From: an uncultured Pseudomonadota bacterium | GTDB lineage: Bacteria; Pseudomonadota; Gammaproteobacteria; Burkholderiales; Burkholderiaceae | DNA: 10,728 nucleotides | Direction of reading: 5' to 3' | NCBI GenBank assembly: GCA_946480245.1 | Contig: CAMLIZ010000159.1 | Location: 1-10,728, forward strand | Shown: positions 7,612 to 10,728 of the stretch, one piece after another | Layout of the letters: every line of letters begins with the position of its first letter | Position numbering within the stretch: position 1 is the first letter of the stretch | Position numbers and translations under genes: made by a program | The notes under the pieces: model-generated | Seen by the model: only the letters and a program-made list of their open reading frames with translations | What the model was told of the DNA's origin: nothing | Database searches by the model: none

Positions 7612-7617
7612 TACACT
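7612..7617 (+). promoter_or_regulatory. Candidate -10 element of proC (possible leaderless mRNA)
   Basis: TACACT matches TATAAT at four of six positions and ends 7 bases before the proC ATG. If it is the -10 box, transcription would begin at or within one base of the start codon. No Shine-Dalgarno is visible in the 20 bases before the ATG, which fits a leaderless transcript. No clear -35 is present at 16-18 bp upstream, which weakens the case. Confidence 0.3.
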
Positions 7618-7624
7618 GCGCGCC

Positions 7625-8440
7625 ATGAGCACTCCGGACATCGTATTCGTCGGCGGCGGCAACATGGCCAGCGCCATCGTCGGCGGCCTGGTCAAGGCAG
7701 GTCGGCCGCCCGCCTCGATCCTCGTGATCGACCCCGGCGAGGCGCAACGCGAGCGCTTGCTGCGCGATTACGGCGTGCGCACCTTGGCGGCGGCCGACGC
7801 GTCGGTGCAGCGCGCGGCGATGGTGGTGTGGGCTGTCAAGCCGCAGGCGTTCCGCGAGGCTGCAGCGCCGTGCGCGCGCTGGGTGTCGCAGGCGCTGCAG
7901 CTGAGCGTGATGGCCGGCATCCGCAGCGACGCGATCGCGCAGGCCAGCGGCAGCGGCCGGGTGGTGCGCGCGATGCCCAACACGCCGGCGTTGATCGGCA
8001 TGGGGATTTCCGGTCTTTTTGCACGGGCCGCGGTGAGCACCGACGACCGTGAACAGGTCGAGCAAGTGCTGCAACCGACTGGCGCGGTGTGCTGGGTCGA
8101 CGACGAGCGCGATCTCGATGCGGTGACCGCCCTCTCCGGCTCCGGCCCCGCCTACGTGTTCTATGTGATCGAGGCGATGATGCAGGCGGCCGTCGAGATG
8201 GGGCTGAGCGAGGTGCAGGGCCGCCAACTCGCGCTGGCCACGATGGCCGGCGCCACCGCGCTGGCGCAGCAGTCGGCCGAGGCGCCGGCCGTGCTGCGCG
8301 ATCGAGTCACATCGAAAGGCGGCACCACCTACGCGGCGATCTCCGCGATGGAATCTGCCGGCGTGAAGGGCTCCTTCGTCGACGCGATCAAGGCCGCGCA
8401 GCGGCGCGCCCAGGAACTGGGCGACGAGTTCGGCGCTTGA
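7625..8440 (+). CDS. proC: Pyrroline-5-carboxylate reductase
   Basis: A 271-residue protein, the usual ProC length. It catalyses the last step of proline synthesis, reducing 1-pyrroline-5-carboxylate to L-proline with NAD(P)H in the cytoplasm. The N-terminal Rossmann fold opens with IVFVGGGNMASAIVGGL (6-22); WAVKPQ (69-74) and RAMPNTPALIGMG (115-127) follow. The C-terminal dimerisation/active-site domain has ALSGSGPAYVFYVIEAM (169-185) and RVTSKGGTTYAAI (227-239), the family signature. The ATG at 7625 fits this N terminus, since the first strand begins five residues in, but no Shine-Dalgarno precedes it. It is divergent from gdhA and 4 bp from the convergent ubiA stop. It runs opposite to PutA in pathway terms, using the P5C that PutA produces, so independent regulation is expected. 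Confidence 0.97.
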   Translation: MSTPDIVFVGGGNMASAIVGGLVKAGRPPASILVIDPGEAQRERLLRDYGVRTLAAADASVQRAAMVVWAVKPQAFREAAAPCARWVSQALQLSVMAGIRSDAIAQASGSGRVVRAMPNTPALIGMGISGLFARAAVSTDDREQVEQVLQPTGAVCWVDDERDLDAVTALSGSGPAYVFYVIEAMMQAAVEMGLSEVQGRQLALATMAGATALAQQSAEAPAVLRDRVTSKGGTTYAAISAMESAGVKGSFVDAIKAAQRRAQELGDEFGA

Positions 8441-8444
8441 GCCT

Positions 8445-9320
8445 TTAGCGGCGCAGCAGAAAGTCGGCCACGACGCCGGCGAACAGCGCGAAGCCGACCC
8501 AGTGATTGCTGCGAAACGCGCGGAAGCAGCCGTCGCGGCTGCGCGTGCGGATCAGCGAGAAGTGCCACAGTGCCTGCAGCACGCCGACCACCCACCCGGC
8601 GACGAACGGCGCGCGCAGCCCCTGGCCCAACCCCAGCCCGAGCCACAGCGCGAAGTACAGGCCGTAGAAGCCCATCACCCCGGCCACGTCGAAACGGCCG
8701 AGCGTGAGCGCCGAGGTGCGGATGCCGATGCGGACGTCGTCGTCGCGATCGACCATCGCGTACTCCGTGTCGTAGGCGAGCACCCAGAACAGGTTCCCCA
8801 GCAGCAGCCACCACGCCAGCGCCGGCACGCGGCCCTGCACCGCAGCGAATGCCATCGGAATGCCGAAGCTGAACGCGACGCCCAGCACGGCCTGCGGCAT
8901 CGACAGGAAGCGCTTGGTGAACGGGTAGACGATGGCCACGGCAAGCGCCGCGAACGAGAGCCCGATCGTCAGCGGATTGGTGGTCAGCACCAACCCGAAG
9001 GCCGCCAGCGCCAGCAAGGCGCCGAAGGCCAGCGCCTGCTTCACCGAGATCAACCCGCTGGTGACCGGGCGCTGCGCGGTGCGCTTGACGTGACGGTCGA
9101 ACTCGCGGTCGGCCACGTCGTTGACGCAGCAGCCGGCACTGCGCATCAGCACCGTGCCCAGCGTGAACACCGTCAGCAGGTGCCAGCCCGGAAAGCCGTG
9201 TGCCGCGATCCACAGCGCCGCGAGCGTGGGCCACAGCAGCAGCAACCAGCCGGCCGGACGGTCCCAGCGGATCAGGTCGAGGTACAGCGCGAGGCGTGAG
9301 CGAGGCGTTACGGCGTGCAC
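8445..9320 (-). CDS. ubiA: 4-hydroxybenzoate polyprenyltransferase
   Basis: A 291-residue integral inner-membrane enzyme that attaches the polyprenyl chain (usually octaprenyl) to 4-hydroxybenzoate in ubiquinone synthesis. Both Asp-rich motifs that bind Mg-diphosphate are present: [19 protein letters not shown] (67-85) and [17 protein letters not shown] (183-199). Several hydrophobic segments, near 24-40, 48-60, 95-113, 118-133, 143-161, 167-183, 212-232 and 238-255, and a last one near 274-288, match the nine-helix UbiA fold. The start is GTG at 9320. No Shine-Dalgarno is obvious, and the upstream prfC stop is only 11 bases away, so expression may depend on translational coupling. The family pairing of ubiA with ubiC is not seen here. 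Its end is 4 bp from the proC stop, with no terminator between. Confidence 0.96.
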   Translation of the reverse strand: MHAVTPRSRLALYLDLIRWDRPAGWLLLLWPTLAALWIAAHGFPGWHLLTVFTLGTVLMRSAGCCVNDVADREFDRHVKRTAQRPVTSGLISVKQALAFGALLALAAFGLVLTTNPLTIGLSFAALAVAIVYPFTKRFLSMPQAVLGVAFSFGIPMAFAAVQGRVPALAWWLLLGNLFWVLAYDTEYAMVDRDDDVRIGIRTSALTLGRFDVAGVMGFYGLYFALWLGLGLGQGLRAPFVAGWVVGVLQALWHFSLIRTRSRDGCFRAFRSNHWVGFALFAGVVADFLLRR

Positions 9321-9331
9321 GACGGAATGCG

Positions 9332-10728
<1,397 letters not shown>

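Larger units (their letters stand above)
7425..7624. promoter_or_regulatory. Divergent control region between gdhA and proC
   Basis: This 200-bp gap has a possible gdhA promoter on the - strand, GTGACA (7527-7532) and TACAGT (7502-7507), with a long 19-bp spacer that makes it weak. For proC, TACACT (7612-7617) is a plausible -10. CATGAC occurs twice in direct orientation (7553-7558 and 7575-7580), 22 bp start to start, about two helical turns, between the two candidate promoters. I see no small gene in this gap. Confidence 0.35.

Overview
This is a GC-rich chromosomal stretch from a proteobacterium, most likely a betaproteobacterium of the order Burkholderiales. That assignment is inferred from the high GC content, the codon use and the mix of genes; no marker gene fixes the genus. 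Genes are tightly packed on both strands. I see no rRNA, tRNA, CRISPR array, insertion sequence, phage gene or integration scar.

Layout, left to right. (1) 1-68: the last codons of a + strand gene, followed by a strong intrinsic terminator (104-130). (2) 139-1292: two tandem, closely related Lrp/AsnC-family regulator genes on the - strand. (3) 1370-4780: a large + strand putA, divergent from the second regulator, encoding bifunctional proline dehydrogenase / glutamate-semialdehyde dehydrogenase. (4) 4784-5179 (-) and 5274-6113 (+): a tautomerase-family enzyme and a divergent LysR-type regulator. (5) 6150-7424 (-): a 424-residue glutamate dehydrogenase, sharing a 36-bp terminator-bearing gap with the LysR gene. 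(6) 7625-8440 (+): proC, pyrroline-5-carboxylate reductase, divergent from gdhA. (7) 8445-9320 (-): ubiA, 4-hydroxybenzoate prenyltransferase. (8) 9332-10728 (-): prfC (peptide chain release factor 3), cut by the window edge at its N terminus and probably co-transcribed with ubiA.

The theme of the first 8.4 kb is proline and glutamate interconversion. PutA oxidises proline through P5C to glutamate, GdhA links glutamate to 2-oxoglutarate and ammonia, and ProC reduces P5C back to proline. PutA lacks the N-terminal ribbon-helix-helix repressor domain of enterobacterial PutA, and an Lrp-type gene (a PutR candidate) sits divergently next to it, so control has probably been handed to a separate regulator. 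That regulator has a tandem paralogue 68% identical to it over 150 gapless positions (counted by hand).

Most of the window is ordinary core metabolism, and I found no evidence of a wholly new system. The points most worth a second look are the duplicated Lrp pair, a PutA that appears shortened at the junction between its two enzyme domains, an 8-bp perfect inverted repeat in the gdhA leader, a possibly leaderless proC, and two convergent gene pairs separated by only 3-4 bp.
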